DNA of 64,000 bases. Source: Paenibacillus sp. GSMTC-2017. GTDB lineage: Bacteria; Bacillota; Bacilli; Paenibacillales; Paenibacillaceae. Each line of letters begins with the position of its first letter. Positions within the stretch are counted from its first letter, which is position 1. A program made the translations under genes and the position numbers. Location: NCBI RefSeq assembly GCF_016019935.1, contig NZ_JAECMT010000003.1:62122-126121 (forward strand). Direction: 5' to 3'. Positions 9,001-16,600 of the stretch are shown here, piece after piece. The notes below the pieces were generated by a model. It had not been told where the DNA came from, ran no database searches, and was given only the letters and a program-made list of their open reading frames with translations.

Positions 9001-11833
9001 AATCGGATGGATGCTCGAAGATTGCGGTGAGCAGTTGCTTCTGACGGAGCGGAAATATGCCGGGCGAGTTCGTACAGCGCTTAAAGAATGGTACTTGGAT
9101 GATTCAGATATGTACGATGAGCGATTCACTAATCTTGATTTGTTTATCGAGCAAGAACAGCTTGCCTATGTGCTTTATACATCTGGTTCAACGGGAAGAC
9201 CGAAGGGAGCGATGATCGAGCACCGAGGACTCGCTAACTTCGTAAGAGGCTTCCGTGATCGGATTCCATTTGCAGAAGGGCAAAGCATTCTTGCAATGGC
9301 GACTGTTTCGTTTGACATCTTCATTGTGGAGAGTTTGCTTCCACTATCCATGGGAATGAGGATTGTGCTTGCAGGCGACGAAGAGCGCAATGACGCTTTT
9401 CTGCTGGAAGGTCTAATTAACCGACATAACGTTGACGTTCTGCAAATTACTCCATCTCGCTTCAAATGGTGGATGGCGCAAGTTGGCAGGACAGATACTC
9501 TGAAGTCACTTCGTATAGTAATGATCGGTGCTGAACCGTTAACGGTTCAACTACTTGATCGATTACGTCAGACGACCGACGCTCGAATCTTTAATCTATA
9601 TGGTCCAACAGAGACGACCGTTTGGACATCGATACGCGAAGTGACGTTTGGTAACACGATTACAATTGGTTCTCCAATAGCAGGTGCTGGCATGGTTGTG
9701 CTCGACCACAATCTTGAATTCGTGGCGCAAGGCGTAATCGGAGAAATATGTATCGGCGGAGCAGGAGTAGGTCGCGGCTACCTCGGTCATCCCGAGTGGA
9801 ATGAAGGAGCGTTTGTTTCGAATCCATTCCGGAATGGTGAGCGGATGTACCGAACAGGCGACCTTGGTCGCAGGCTTAATAGTGGAGAATTCCAATATGT
9901 AGGTCGCCGTGACCATCAAGTGAAAATACGTGGACACCGTATTGAGATCGGTGAAGTGGAACAACAGCTTTTGCGGCATGAAAAAGTGAAGGAAACAGTC
10001 GTTGTAGCTCTACAGGAAGCCGATGGTGAATATGCGTTATGCGCATATGTAGTTGTTCGTTCAGTGACGTTAGCTACTGAATTGCAACTCTACTTAGGAG
10101 GCTTGCTGCCAGCTTATATGATTCCAACTTATGTGATGACGGTTGATTCAATTCCGCTCACGCCAACGGGCAAGATTGATCGCAAAGCGTTGCCTAAACC
10201 GCAGCCTGCGGAACGTAGCGAACATCTCTATGTAGCACCAAGAAGCGAGACGGAGCGAAAGCTTGCAAAACTATGGGAGGAACTTCTCCATGTAAGTGAG
10301 GTTGGGGCTACAGATCATTTCTTCGAACTTGGCGGCCATTCGTTAAAAGCAGCGGCACTTGTTAGTCGAATACAGGAGCAGTTCGGTGTGCAGTTGCCGC
10401 TAAGGGAGCTATTCCAACATGCGAGACTTGAAGAGCTTAGTCTTGTTATTGACAGTAGTCATAAATATGTATACGAACCGATTCCAAAGCTAGAGGATCA
10501 CGATCATTATCCGATGTCTCGCTCGCAGAGAAGGCAATATGTACTAGGAATGATCTCTGGCGATGCAACGATGTATCATGTTCCATTTGCGGTTTCACTG
10601 CAAGGGAAGCTGGACGTGGATCGATTAGAGAAGGCATTTACTAGTTTAATTGCTAGACATGAAACACTTCGCACGACATTCCACTACGAGGGGGATGAGT
10701 TCAGACAACGTATTCGAGATCCTTATCCATTCAAGCTGGACGGGAATGTTTGGGCGAAGATGACTGCGAAGAGGTTACTGTCTGAGAAGGGGCTGGATGA
10801 GACGGTTACAAAGCTAATGGCTCGCTTCATTAGACCGTTTGATTTGGCGACAGGTCCAATGATAAGAGCGCAGCTACTGCCACTCGAAGAGGAGCGCCAC
10901 TTATTACTTCTGGACATGCATCATATTGTAACGGATGGAATGTCTGTCAGTGTTCTTCTTCATGAATTGACTCAGCTTTACAGCGATAATGAGCTGCCTG
11001 AGCTTAGAGTGCAATACCGCGATTATGCGGCTTGGCTAGAGGAGAAAATGAGCGGAGAACTGTACGAGAAGCATCAGCACTATTGGGGCAATATTTTCTC
11101 AGGGGAACTTCCTGTTCTTGATCTGCCATCACTCAAGGATAGACCTGCAATACCTTCTTATGATGGGCGTAAGTACAGGTTCGTTCTGAACAAGGAGTTG
11201 TCATCTTCAGCTAATAAGTTGGCAAGGGAGCGCGGGACTACACTATATACCGTCCTTCTTGGAGCGTATGCCGTACTGCTTGGCAAATATAGCGGACAAG
11301 AGGATATCATCATCGGAACGCCAGTAGCAGGACGGGGACATGTCGATGCTGAAGGGTTGATCGGTATGTTCATTAATACAGTTGCCATTCGGATTCGCCC
11401 GCAGGCAGAACGATTAATTGGTGAATATGTAACAGAACTGCAAGGAAATATTGTTCAAGCATTGGAACATCAGGATTATCCATTTGAAGATTTGGTGGAT
11501 CAATTGGCTATAACACCGAATCAAGGACGAAACCCGCTGTTTGACACAATGTTTATTTTGCAAAATATGGAGCGTTCTGCCCTGCAAGCTGGTGATCTGA
11601 TCTTTGATCCTCTGCCGTTTGAGCAAGGGGTTAGTAAATTTGATATGACGCTAGAGGCGGTAGAACACGAAGGTCAGATTATAGTCAATTGGGAGTATGC
11701 AACGGATCTTTTCCATGACGAAACAATAATAGATATGGCTCGCCATTATGGTGAAATCATTGAAGAAATGACTACAGGCAAGGGCAATGAAAAAAACGTC
11801 GGTGACATTGTTTTAACGAACAGGAACAAGTAA
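2..11833 (+). CDS. Multimodular nonribosomal peptide synthetase, 5' truncated (A-T-C-A-T-C-A-T-C-A-T-C)
   Basis: This is a giant peptide synthetase whose beginning lies outside the window, so the first GTG is not a real start. Residues 1 to about 250 are the end of an adenylation domain, followed by a carrier domain (Ser296 in GGHSL). Three complete C-A-T modules follow, with HHIVTDG condensation motifs at residues 504, 1542 and 2591 and carrier serines at 1363, 2403 and 3447. A fourth complete C domain (HHIVTDG at 3640) closes the protein. There is no epimerase, methyltransferase, thioesterase or reductase domain. Aligned to GrsA by eye, the ten-residue specificity code of all three complete A domains reads D-I-V-Q-M-G-L-V-W-K. 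This is close to the glycine code as I recall it (DILQLGLIWK). The partial A domain differs (its last six positions read L-G-G-V-C-K). The product therefore probably contains three consecutive glycines, which is inference. The gene heads a contiguous cluster with the next six genes. Confidence 0.95.
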   Translation: MAEALRKSTGQLRLNKMLVGVEPIRDETLEMFVHLNPMIKIINGYGPTEATVCSNMYVYQPGKTRGVNVPIGGPMHGVDIHILGYGDKPAPLGAPGELCIAGNGLALGYVNKPELTASKFVAHPLQPGRMMYRTGDLAKWLPDGNAMYLGRMDHQVKIRGIRIELGEIGTQLQKHEAIDAVVVIAHENEDGDKRICAYIVTNRATQRHELKSFLKSKLPDYMIPSFFIPIEEIPLTPNGKVDRKALPEPLEGMQVNIDAIAPRTELELKVAEVMQSVLGINQIGVFDDFFELGGHSLKAAVFAGRIEEKFGIAMPLKTVFDCPTVAQLAQKISNEGKGIQSEGDQLSSQRGYHPIERQEEREHYPMSRAQRRQYVLQMLSEEATMYHVPFALQITGELDAIRLEKAFHKLIDRHESLRTTFHYKNEGFQQIIHEHGQFDLERCSLDQATSAKWVTSSNAGTVHGLVEVLMSRFIRPFELGSLPLLRAGLMELEEGRQLLLLDMHHIVTDGVSMGLLVRELIELYSGAELPELRVQFKDYAVWQENRLSGQSLAAHGSYWMDLYEGELPVLELPIDKPRPLVQNYEGKRFTFTVDKELKERAHRLAKEQGTTLYSVLLGAYAVMLSKYSGQEDVIIGTPVAGRTHADLEGLIGMFVNTVSIRSRPLKTLAIGQYVKGLHDDVLRALEHQEYPLEELVEQLGLTQDQSRNPLFDTMFILQNMERAALVAGELTFEPQRFDAGVSKFDLTLEAVENEWGISFSLEYATSLFHEETIERMAQHYCAIVMEMTADQGAERSIGGIELLDETERQLLLSVSASTGEPQPQWKSIVEEIEQQAARTPDAAALVFGFETLSYRELNERANALAHTLQRRGVGPERIVALLADRSPLLIIGILGILKAGGAYVAIDPSYPEERIRWMLEDCGEQLLLTERKYAGKVVTAVQEWYLDDADLYHVDRSNPELINGPSHLAYVLYTSGSTGRPKGALIEHRGLASFVKGFSERIPFFEGQSILAMATVSFDIFIVESLLPLSKGMRIVFANEEERNDAYLLQGLMERHKVDVLQITPSRFKWWIAQIGQLDVWQSLSVLMIGAEPLTGQLLERLRAQTNARIFNLYGPTETTVWTSIFEVTSGENISIGTPIDGAVMIVLNDELQLQPVGIVGEICIGGAGVGRGYLGHPEWNKGVFVPNPFQEGERLYRTGDLGRRLVTGEFQYVGRRDHQVKIRGHRIEIGEVEQQLLRHEHIKEAVVVAIKETDGEYALCAYVVVDSDIALLASELRRYLAASLPEYMIPAYTMTIDEIPLTPTGKVDRKALPKPQPAERDQREHIAPRNETERLIASLWEELLQVDNLGVSDNFFELGGHSLKAAALVSKLQEKFGVHVPLRQLFLYPTVESIANLISSEQVEKHQPIVRQAAAPFYPMSRAQRRQYMLGMIAGNTTMYHVPFALQIRGKLDIKQLEKAFKSLIARHESLRTTFHFAEGEFRQIVHGDVAFVLEKITVDDGSSFDPKRFMKPFDLEKAPLLRAGIYSIDHECHLLMLDMHHIVTDGMSTQVLVNELSQLYSGNVLTELRVQYRDYAIWQDGQLSGESYEANEKHWMTTFAGELPVLDLPTDYTRPATQSYEGKRIAFTLGAELTDNANSFAREKGVTLYTVLLAAYYVLLAKYSGQEDIVVGTPVAGRSHADVEGLIGMFVNTVAIRSKPLAEQEVGKYIAKVHDEVLKALEHQEYPFEDLVEKLDVPQDQSRNPLFDTMFILQNMEQSVLKAGELIFEPQPFEPGVSKFDLTLEAVEHAGQLELSLEYATALFEEETVLKMAQHYCTVVRELTTSGHAEKTIGQLDMLDDHERLELLASFSSDSYSEDRTNWTSLLAEIEEQVVKRPDAIAITFGEKKVTYSELNERANRLAHTLIHRGVGSECIVALMADRSTDLFVGILGIMKAGGAYVAIDPSYPVERINWMLEDCGEQLLLTERKYAGRVPTAIKEWYLDDPDMYEGLSTNPNQPLKQEQLAYVLYTSGSTGRPKGAMIEHRGLASFVKGFRERIPFTEGKGILAMATVSFDIFIVESLLPLSTGMRIVLADEEERNDAFSLQDLIVRHEVDVLQITPSRFKWWMAQVGRTDALKALGVLMIGAEPLTAQLLDRLRDATNARIFNLYGPTETTVWTSICEVTNGEHITIGTPIAGAGMVVLGNNLQLQPGGVVGELCIGGAGVGRGYLGHPEWNEGAFVPNPFRQGERMYRTGDLGLRLASGEFRYVGRRDHQVKIRGHRIEIGEIEQQLLRHESVKETVVVSLKEDDGEYALCAYIVTDSEPTTLPSELRNYLSASMPAYMIPAYVLLIDAIPLTPTGKVDRKSLPKPEQAERDVRSYIAPTTDTERKLAPLWEDLLKRVDIGAEDNFFELGGHSLKAALLVSRVQEHFGLQVALRDIFQNPTLSSLAGIIDGDKVQIYQPIPRQADREHYPMSRAQRRQYVMGLITEQTTIYNVPFALEMRGELDVVLLERAFNSLIARHESLRTTFHLIGDDFRQRIHAKVAFKLETIDCTSSSDEMPIDTLIGNVMQTFVRPFDLGNLHLLRATCIAIADKHHLLLLDMHHIVTDGVSVTVLVRELSQLYRGNELPMLAIQYRDYAAWQAEQLVSEVNVINERHWLETFDGELPVLSLPTDKPRPAILNYEGRKYSFMLDAELSNGVRKLAREQGTTLYTILLGAYVALLGKYTGQEDIVVGTPVAGRTHHDVEGLIGMFVNTVAIRSRPLSAMRVGKFIAGLHSDVVKAIEHQDYPFEDLIEKLDIQQDQSRNPLFDTMFILQNMERTTLEAHDLTFELKSFEQGVSKFDLTLEAVENGEHIEMSLEYATSLFEDATVARMAVHYAALMRSMTEAGSMERTLGKLELLNELEQGELLASFDQPSKHAHWENLLQEMERQAANNPTAIAIQFESETVTYGELNERANRLAHTLRDLGVREECIVALMADRSPDLFVGILGILKAGGAYVAIDPSYPEERIGWMLEDCGEQLLLTERKYAGRVRTALKEWYLDDSDMYDERFTNLDLFIEQEQLAYVLYTSGSTGRPKGAMIEHRGLANFVRGFRDRIPFAEGQSILAMATVSFDIFIVESLLPLSMGMRIVLAGDEERNDAFLLEGLINRHNVDVLQITPSRFKWWMAQVGRTDTLKSLRIVMIGAEPLTVQLLDRLRQTTDARIFNLYGPTETTVWTSIREVTFGNTITIGSPIAGAGMVVLDHNLEFVAQGVIGEICIGGAGVGRGYLGHPEWNEGAFVSNPFRNGERMYRTGDLGRRLNSGEFQYVGRRDHQVKIRGHRIEIGEVEQQLLRHEKVKETVVVALQEADGEYALCAYVVVRSVTLATELQLYLGGLLPAYMIPTYVMTVDSIPLTPTGKIDRKALPKPQPAERSEHLYVAPRSETERKLAKLWEELLHVSEVGATDHFFELGGHSLKAAALVSRIQEQFGVQLPLRELFQHARLEELSLVIDSSHKYVYEPIPKLEDHDHYPMSRSQRRQYVLGMISGDATMYHVPFAVSLQGKLDVDRLEKAFTSLIARHETLRTTFHYEGDEFRQRIRDPYPFKLDGNVWAKMTAKRLLSEKGLDETVTKLMARFIRPFDLATGPMIRAQLLPLEEERHLLLLDMHHIVTDGMSVSVLLHELTQLYSDNELPELRVQYRDYAAWLEEKMSGELYEKHQHYWGNIFSGELPVLDLPSLKDRPAIPSYDGRKYRFVLNKELSSSANKLARERGTTLYTVLLGAYAVLLGKYSGQEDIIIGTPVAGRGHVDAEGLIGMFINTVAIRIRPQAERLIGEYVTELQGNIVQALEHQDYPFEDLVDQLAITPNQGRNPLFDTMFILQNMERSALQAGDLIFDPLPFEQGVSKFDMTLEAVEHEGQIIVNWEYATDLFHDETIIDMARHYGEIIEEMTTGKGNEKNVGDIVLTNRNK

Positions 11834-11844
11834 AAGGAATAGGT

Positions 11845-11900
11845 TTCATTCAGCGGGATGATACGGATGTATGCAAGTGATCCTCATCCTGCTGAATGAA
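11845..11900 (+). repeat. Inverted repeat between the NRPS and the BtrH-like gene
   Basis: Arms at 11845-11861 and 11884-11900 are 17 nt long and complementary apart from one G-T pair, with a 22-nt loop. No T-run follows, so it is not a classical terminator. It may be an mRNA-processing or stability element within the operon. A second small hairpin (GTGG/CCAC, 11906-11917) lies just before the GAGGAGG ribosome binding site of the next gene. Confidence 0.6.
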
Positions 11901-11937
11901 GTGATGTGGAAGACCACTTTGAGGAGGATGATTTCCG

Positions 11938-12909
11938 ATGAAAATGACGCTGGAAAGAAAGCCGTTTAACGAGTTTTGGATGAACTGTATGCTCAATCAG
12001 GCATTTTCAATTGCTGCTTCCGCTCACCCAAGCTATCATAATGCGGCCTATTTGAATATTTATCGCTACTATCCGTGGGTTGCGGCGACAGATCAAGACT
12101 TTCGTTATCCAACAATCGATACGTTATATTATCTTGATGACTGGACCAAATTCCCGTTAACAGGCGTTATTCGTTTGATCGAACCTGGACATTTCCGCAA
12201 TAAAGAAACGTTTACCGAAGAGATTAAGGAAATATTGAGCGGTGGACGCAATTTAAGTGTAAATGTTGATTTATACTACTGGCTTCCCGGCAGCATGGCA
12301 TGGCGGAAGTTTCATTGGTATCACTATTCTTTATTTAACGGCTATAACGAAGAGAATTCAACCTTCTATGTTATAGACGATACACTTGAAGGTTATAGCG
12401 AACATGAAGTTCCGGAAGAAAGACTTCGGAGGGCATTTTTGAACGCAGAATATAATATCAATGAAAATTATACAGGGCCAGCCTATTACATCTACAATCT
12501 TCATTCGACGATTGAGCCTTATGAATTGAAACTAGCGGAAGTAGTTGAAAATGCACTAAGACTAGAACGTGAACTTGGAAAGTTTTCAATTGAAGGCATG
12601 TGGAACGTCGATTCGAGTCCAGACAAATATCAGTCTCATATTACTTATGCACTGATCGGTATTAACATTATAAGTAATAGACATACAGCAAACATTGGGT
12701 TGATACGCACTCTTCGCGAGCAGAAGTTACTTAAGGATACTGTTTGTGACTCACTGATGGAGCAAATTCAAGAAATAAAAGATGGTTGGGAAGAGATTAA
12801 ACAAGCATTCGTCACACATAAATTTGACCGTGATCGTGAGATAGGGCTAGCAAAAGAGCTGTTTGCCAAAGAAAGAGTGTTCTGGGGCAATGTAGCAAGC
12901 AGCGAATAA
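11938..12909 (+). CDS. BtrH-like (butirosin biosynthesis protein H, N-terminal type) acyltransferase/cysteine-peptidase-fold protein
   Basis: This 323-residue cytosolic protein resembles the BtrH N-terminal family (PF14399). BtrH transfers an acyl group from a carrier protein to an amine in butirosin biosynthesis. The candidate triad is Cys17 (in MNCMLNQ), His129 (in HYSLFNGY) and Asp147/148 (in FYVIDD), in the order and spacing expected of a papain-like fold. The C-terminal half (residues about 190-320) is helical and not assigned. The start ATG has GAGGAGG 10 nt upstream. It sits directly after an NRPS that ends in a bare C domain and before a type II thioesterase. A role in off-loading or transferring the peptidyl chain is plausible but inferred. 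Family assignment is by motif pattern and is moderately secure. Confidence 0.7.
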   Translation: MKMTLERKPFNEFWMNCMLNQAFSIAASAHPSYHNAAYLNIYRYYPWVAATDQDFRYPTIDTLYYLDDWTKFPLTGVIRLIEPGHFRNKETFTEEIKEILSGGRNLSVNVDLYYWLPGSMAWRKFHWYHYSLFNGYNEENSTFYVIDDTLEGYSEHEVPEERLRRAFLNAEYNINENYTGPAYYIYNLHSTIEPYELKLAEVVENALRLERELGKFSIEGMWNVDSSPDKYQSHITYALIGINIISNRHTANIGLIRTLREQKLLKDTVCDSLMEQIQEIKDGWEEIKQAFVTHKFDRDREIGLAKELFAKERVFWGNVASSE

Positions 12910-12943
12910 ATATATCCCACTCGACAAACGAAAGGGGCAGGCC

Positions 12944-13669
12944 ATGAATCAGATACCGTTGCTATTTTTGCCGTATGCGGGAGGTTCCGCTCAAGTGTAC
13001 AAAAAATGGGCGAAGGCTCTAGATCCGTCCATTGTGCTTACCCCGCTCGAAATGGCGGGCAGAGGAGGCAGAATGGGAGAGTCTTGCTGTGAGGATGTAC
13101 CGTCAGCAGTGAAAGATTTGCTACGCTTCACTCGCAAGTATACTACGGGACCTTATGCGATCTTCGGTCATAGTATGGGAAGTTTGCTAGCTTATGAGCT
13201 GATGCGCAGTTTGCGCGATGAGGGATTAAGACTGCCGATAGCTGCTTTTCTATCGGGTAGAGATGCGCCGCATTCGGTCGAGAGCAATCGAACAACGTAT
13301 TTGCTGCCTGATGAAGCGTTTATTGAAGAAATAAAAAGTTTGGGCGGTACTTCTAATGAGTTATTCCAACATAAGGAATTATTAAACTTATTTATGCCTA
13401 TCATGCGTGCAGATTTTAAGCTTGTTGGGACGTACCACTATGAGCCGGGAGAGCCATTACCCGTTCATATGATTGTAATGAATGGCAATCAAGATACGAG
13501 CTTATGTGGTGAATCTATTGAATGGAAATCTCATACAAGTCATACATGTGACATCGTTCAGTTTGAAGGTGGTCACTTCTTCATTCAGGAACATGAAAAG
13601 AAAGTAATCTCACTTATTAACGACAGAATGTTAGGGATTTTAACTAGCAGTGTAATGACACAAAGATAG
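12944..13669 (+). CDS. Type II thioesterase (GrsT/SrfAD-like)
   Basis: This is an alpha/beta-hydrolase of 241 residues, the usual length of stand-alone NRPS/PKS thioesterases. The nucleophile is Ser77 in GHSMG, the histidine is His211 in EGGHFF, and the acidic residue probably lies in NGNQDTS. The N-terminus LLFLPYAGGSA is typical of the family. Type II thioesterases remove misloaded acyl groups from carrier domains and occasionally release the product. The visible synthetases carry no integrated TE, so this enzyme could have a direct part in release. It lies 34 nt after the BtrH-like gene and 18 nt before the next synthetase gene, consistent with co-transcription. Confidence 0.92.
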   Translation: MNQIPLLFLPYAGGSAQVYKKWAKALDPSIVLTPLEMAGRGGRMGESCCEDVPSAVKDLLRFTRKYTTGPYAIFGHSMGSLLAYELMRSLRDEGLRLPIAAFLSGRDAPHSVESNRTTYLLPDEAFIEEIKSLGGTSNELFQHKELLNLFMPIMRADFKLVGTYHYEPGEPLPVHMIVMNGNQDTSLCGESIEWKSHTSHTCDIVQFEGGHFFIQEHEKKVISLINDRMLGILTSSVMTQR

Positions 13670-13687
13670 CAAGGGGGTTCGGGATCA

Positions 13688-16600
13688 ATGGGTATGGTTC
13701 GTATTTTTGCCGAGGAGGCGGGACAGGACGTACAAAGCTTGTGGAATGAAGCGAGCGGATTTCCATCCGATTTGACAATCAGGAGGGAAGGATTCCGTTC
13801 TGCTCATTATGAAATCGTATTTACCGAATCTATTGTTAGTCAGTTGGCAGGAAGCAATGAGATCTCTTATGAGCATTTGTTTAATAAGTTGCTTGCTATG
13901 GTTAGTACGCTGCTTCATAAGTATACAGGCGATGAATCTATTGTTTTAGCATTTCCAACACTAGAAGATGATGCGGCGAGCCACTATCGTTGGTCCCCAC
14001 TACGTGTTTCCATAAGGGAAACAGAGACATTGGTTTCTCTTCTTGAGCAGACTGAGAACAAAGTAAAGAATGCAGCAGTGGCGAATGTGAACGACGTATC
14101 TGTAATGTCCCATGAAACGGATGCTGTAGCAGTTGCGATTGAGAACATACATGAAATATCATCTCCCACAAGTTTCAGTATGTTGTTTTTGTTTCACTTA
14201 GGGGAGCTGGCTGGGGAAAGTGACCGGCTTACATTAATCTACAATGAAGCGACATATAGTCATCGAATGGTAGAGAGACTAGGAGAACAGATTGAACGAA
14301 TTGCTAACAACTTCAGAGATAACGAACCTTTCAATATTAATAGCTTTGAGCTTTTGAGCAAAAATGAAATAAGTGAGCTTCTCCGTTCATTTTGCAGTGA
14401 TCAAACGGAAGAAACGAAGGAAACAGGGAGATTTTTACCGACAAATACGCCTCAATCGAATTGGACGATGAACTTCCTTTTTGAGGAGCAAGTGAAATTA
14501 CGTCCCTCTGAGGTAGCAGTCATTTGCGAATCGAAGTCAGTATCATATGCCGAGCTGAATAAGCGGGCTGATCTACTAGCAGTAAGGCTAAGAAGACAGG
14601 GAGTACGCGCTGGTATTCTTGTCGGTTTATTGTCCGAAAGATCAATAGATCTTGTTGTTGGCATCTTTGCTGTTTGGAAGGCAGGGGGTGCATACGTACC
14701 GATCGATCTTGAATATCCATCAGCTCGTGTTGCCTTTATGCTCGAAAATACAGGTGCGCCTGTTATGCTCACACAGCGCCATTTGTTAGAGCAATTATCT
14801 ACATTTACAGGTGATATTTTATGTATAGACGATGAAGCGGCGGAGTCCACGACCGAGCATACCGACAGCATGTCTTTACAATCAGGGATATGGGAAACAG
14901 GTTCCCCAAAAGATCTAGCTTATGTCATTTATACATCGGGCTCTACAGGCAACCCAAAGGGTGTCATGATTTCACATGAAAATGCTATTCGGTTTATGGA
15001 GGGTATGGCTGCGGAAGTAGCGTTTACTCCAGCCAAAACGATGGTTGCACTAGCAAGTGTGGCGTTTGATGTTTCGATTCATGATTTGATTATGCCGCTG
15101 CTGTATGGGATGAAGGTAGTTTTAGCAACCCAATTAGAGCGCAGAGACCCCGAGCTATTAAAGTCTCTTATCGTTAAACATGACATTTCGATGCTAGTGG
15201 CAACGCCAATGAGACTCCAATTGATGTTGAACAGTCGTACAGAAAGCAACTGGCTCCATCATTTGACGGATGTAATGATTGGCGGGGAGCCGTTTATACC
15301 AGACATTTGGGATCAACTAAAAGAGTATAAACAATTAAAAGTGTTTAATGTGTATGGCCCTACTGAAACGACCGTTTGGTCTACTTCACAGCGGATATGT
15401 AATCATTATCCTGGAGTTGGTAGGCCACTCGTCGGGGTCAGAATATATGTTGTAGATGAGAATGGACGAATGTTGCCTCCTGGAGTTGCAGGTGAACTTT
15501 GTATTGCTGGAAATCGGCTCGCTACTGGGTATTGGGGTAATGCAGAGCTTACGGCAGATCGGTTCGTACCTGATCCTTTCTACCCTGGTGAGCTTATGTA
15601 CAAGTCAGGTGACCTAGCGCGCTATATGGCCGACGGCACAATCGATTTTCTTGGAAGAAGAGATTTTCAAGTAAAAATTCGCGGACATCGTGTTGAGCTG
15701 GAAGAAGTTCAGTCAGTACTATCTTGTTACGAACTTGTTACGGAATGTGCTGCATTGCTGGAAGAGGATGATAAGGGTAGTCAGTGGTTATGCGCTTATT
15801 ATGCTGCTAAGGCTCAGTTGCCTGAAATGGAACTGCGAAACTTTATGGCTAGTCGTGTTCCTGAATATATGGTTCCTCAGCGATATGTTTGGATGGCTAA
15901 TATGCCGCTTACTCCAAATGGGAAAATTGACCGTAAAGCATTGATTACACTAAGCGCTTCTAACATGCACTTAGGAGGACTAAATGAAATAGATGTTATT
16001 CCCGAACTAGAAACAGACATGCAGCGCAATGTAGCGAAAATGTGGCAGCAGGTGCTTCATCGGGGCGGTTTCCGAGCGGATGATCATTTTTTTGAAGTAG
16101 GAGGAAACTCTATTTTGCTTGTAGCCCTGCATCGATATATTGAAGACAAATATCCTGATCGTGTGTCGGTAGCCGATTTGTTTAGTGACGCTTCGCTTCG
16201 TGGAATGGCATTACTACTTGACGCTCCAACTGGCGAAGAAGGCGATATGAGTGATTTGTCGAAGCTTAAGGGCATTATTTTTCATAATAAAAAAGCTCAG
16301 ACCGAAGACGATGGAGAGTTTGGTGCGAGTTACCTGACGAGACAATTGCCAGACGGACCGCTGAACAAACTAGACTTGGTTACTGTACAGCTAGGTGTAG
16401 AGAATATCGATATTTTGTTAGTCGTTTATTTGTACGTGCTATCAGATATTGCGATAGCAGACGAAGTGACCACCTTCATAAAAGGTGGGACAAACGATCG
16501 GATGGTTTCATTATCAGTGAACTTGACTCACTATGCTGAATTTGGTCAATTGATCTCGGAAGTTAGGCGCCAAAGACTTGGAGGTATCTATTATACCTTT

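Noticed and set aside
126-11626. Many open frames on the minus strand inside the NRPS gene
   Set aside because: They recur at equivalent places in each module, have no ribosome binding site and show no protein family. They are by-products of the repeated coding sequence on the other strand.
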